DNA from: Rhodoferax sp.
Lineage (GTDB): Bacteria; Pseudomonadota; Gammaproteobacteria; Burkholderiales; Burkholderiaceae
Assembly: GCA_020048295.1 (NCBI GenBank)
Contig: JAIFMT010000236.1
Span: 1-6,313 of the forward strand
Length of the DNA: 6,313 nucleotides
Direction of reading: 5' to 3'
The notes beneath the pieces are model-generated. The model did not search any database and was not told where the DNA came from. It saw nothing but the letters and a program-made list of their open reading frames with translations. A program made the position numbers and the translations under genes. How positions within the stretch are numbered: the first letter of the stretch is position 1; the number at the start of each line of letters is the position of its first letter. Positions 5,980 to 6,313 of the stretch are shown here, one piece after another.

Positions 5980-6313
5980 TCAAGCACCAGCCAACTCCGC
6001 CGAAGCAGCCACCTGTCCCATCTGTCCAATTTCTTCGTTGGACAAGACGCGGTTGACATTGAGCAAAATGACAAACTTGCCATTGACCTTGGCGATCCCC
6101 TCAATGAACTCGCTGCGAATTTTGGACCCAAACGTGGGTGCCGGCTCGATCTCGGAGGTGGGAATCTCCAGCACCGCCTGCACCGAATCCACCACCACGC
6201 CCATGTTCTGGGTTTCGCCCTCGGTGGCGGTGGGCACTTCGACAATCACGATGCAGGTGCTTTTGATGACCGGTGTGCTGGGTTTGCCAAAGCGGTTGGA
6301 CAAGTCCAGCACC
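5980..6313 (-). CDS. cheW: Chemotaxis coupling protein CheW, C-terminal part (start lies outside the window)
   Basis: The frame is open from the window edge to TGA at 5982-5980 and gives about 110 C-terminal residues of a protein usually ~150-180 aa. Typical CheW segments in order: VLDLSNRFGK right at the edge, CIVIVEV, MGVVVDSVQAVLEIPTSEIEPAP, and FIEGIAKVNGKFVILLNVNRVLS. CheW is an SH3-like cytoplasmic adaptor that joins receptors to the histidine kinase CheA. No second domain follows, and the short tail after the last strand (EEIGQMGQVAASAELAGA) is ordinary. A CheV would carry a receiver domain after this point and none is present, so CheW is the better name; the CheA C-terminal domain is less likely because of the ending, but only the upstream sequence can settle it. 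It is upstream of cheR on the same strand, separated by 113 bp. Confidence 0.9.
   Translation of the reverse strand, partial: VLDLSNRFGKPSTPVIKSTCIVIVEVPTATEGETQNMGVVVDSVQAVLEIPTSEIEPAPTFGSKIRSEFIEGIAKVNGKFVILLNVNRVLSNEEIGQMGQVAASAELAGA

Noticed and set aside
1..6313. CRISPR arrays, tRNA or rRNA genes, intact insertion sequences, toxin-antitoxin or phage genes
   Set aside because: No regularly spaced direct repeats, no cloverleaf or rRNA-like segments and no intact transposase were seen. The only mobile-type trace is the short Rpn-like remnant.

Overview
The window looks like a piece of a betaproteobacterial chromosome, most likely Comamonadaceae (Rhodoferax/Polaromonas-like). This rests on moderately high GC, the style of the proteins, and an intergenic sequence resembling a short repeat I recall from that family. 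The placement is inference; no rRNA or other marker gene is present. All supported genes lie on the minus strand, so transcription runs from high to low coordinates. The sequence is densely packed; the two longest gaps are about 113 bp (5867-5979) and 79 bp (3363-3441), and no gene-free stretch reaches 300 bases.

High-coordinate half (about 3440-6313): a chemotaxis block in the order cheW (cut by the window edge), cheR, cheD, cheB. CheW couples receptors to the kinase CheA. CheR methylates receptor glutamates. CheB is the phosphorylation-controlled methylesterase/deamidase, and CheD is a receptor glutamine deamidase. The block therefore holds the adaptation arm of a chemotaxis pathway; cheA, receptors and cheY are not in the window. 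cheR, cheD and cheB are tightly packed (1 and 3 nt gaps) and look translationally coupled. The cheW-cheR gap holds inverted repeats and a degenerate interspersed-repeat-like sequence, and cheR appears to start at TTG.

Middle (about 2979-3362): a single-domain bacteriohemerythrin with all seven iron ligands. It follows cheB after a short AT-rich gap and may link oxygen binding to the aerotaxis or motility programme.

Low-coordinate half (1-2968): a compact run of a TatD/YjjV-type metal-dependent hydrolase, a YccU-type CoA-binding protein, a spermidine-synthase-like Rossmann protein, and the N-terminal 266 residues of a GspE/PulE/PilB-type secretion or pilus ATPase that runs off the window start. 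Between the hydrolase and the CoA-binding gene lies a 47-codon ORF. Its first ~25 residues match my recollection of the N-terminus of Rpn-family (PD-(D/E)XK, transposase_31/YhgA-like) nucleases. It starts on the hydrolase stop codon (ATGA overlap) and is probably the remnant of a deleted mobile-type gene.

I see no unambiguous new system here. The points most worth a second look are the Rpn-like remnant, the repeat in the cheW-cheR gap, the hemerythrin next to the chemotaxis genes, and the ATGA-coupled spermidine-synthase-like/ATPase pair.
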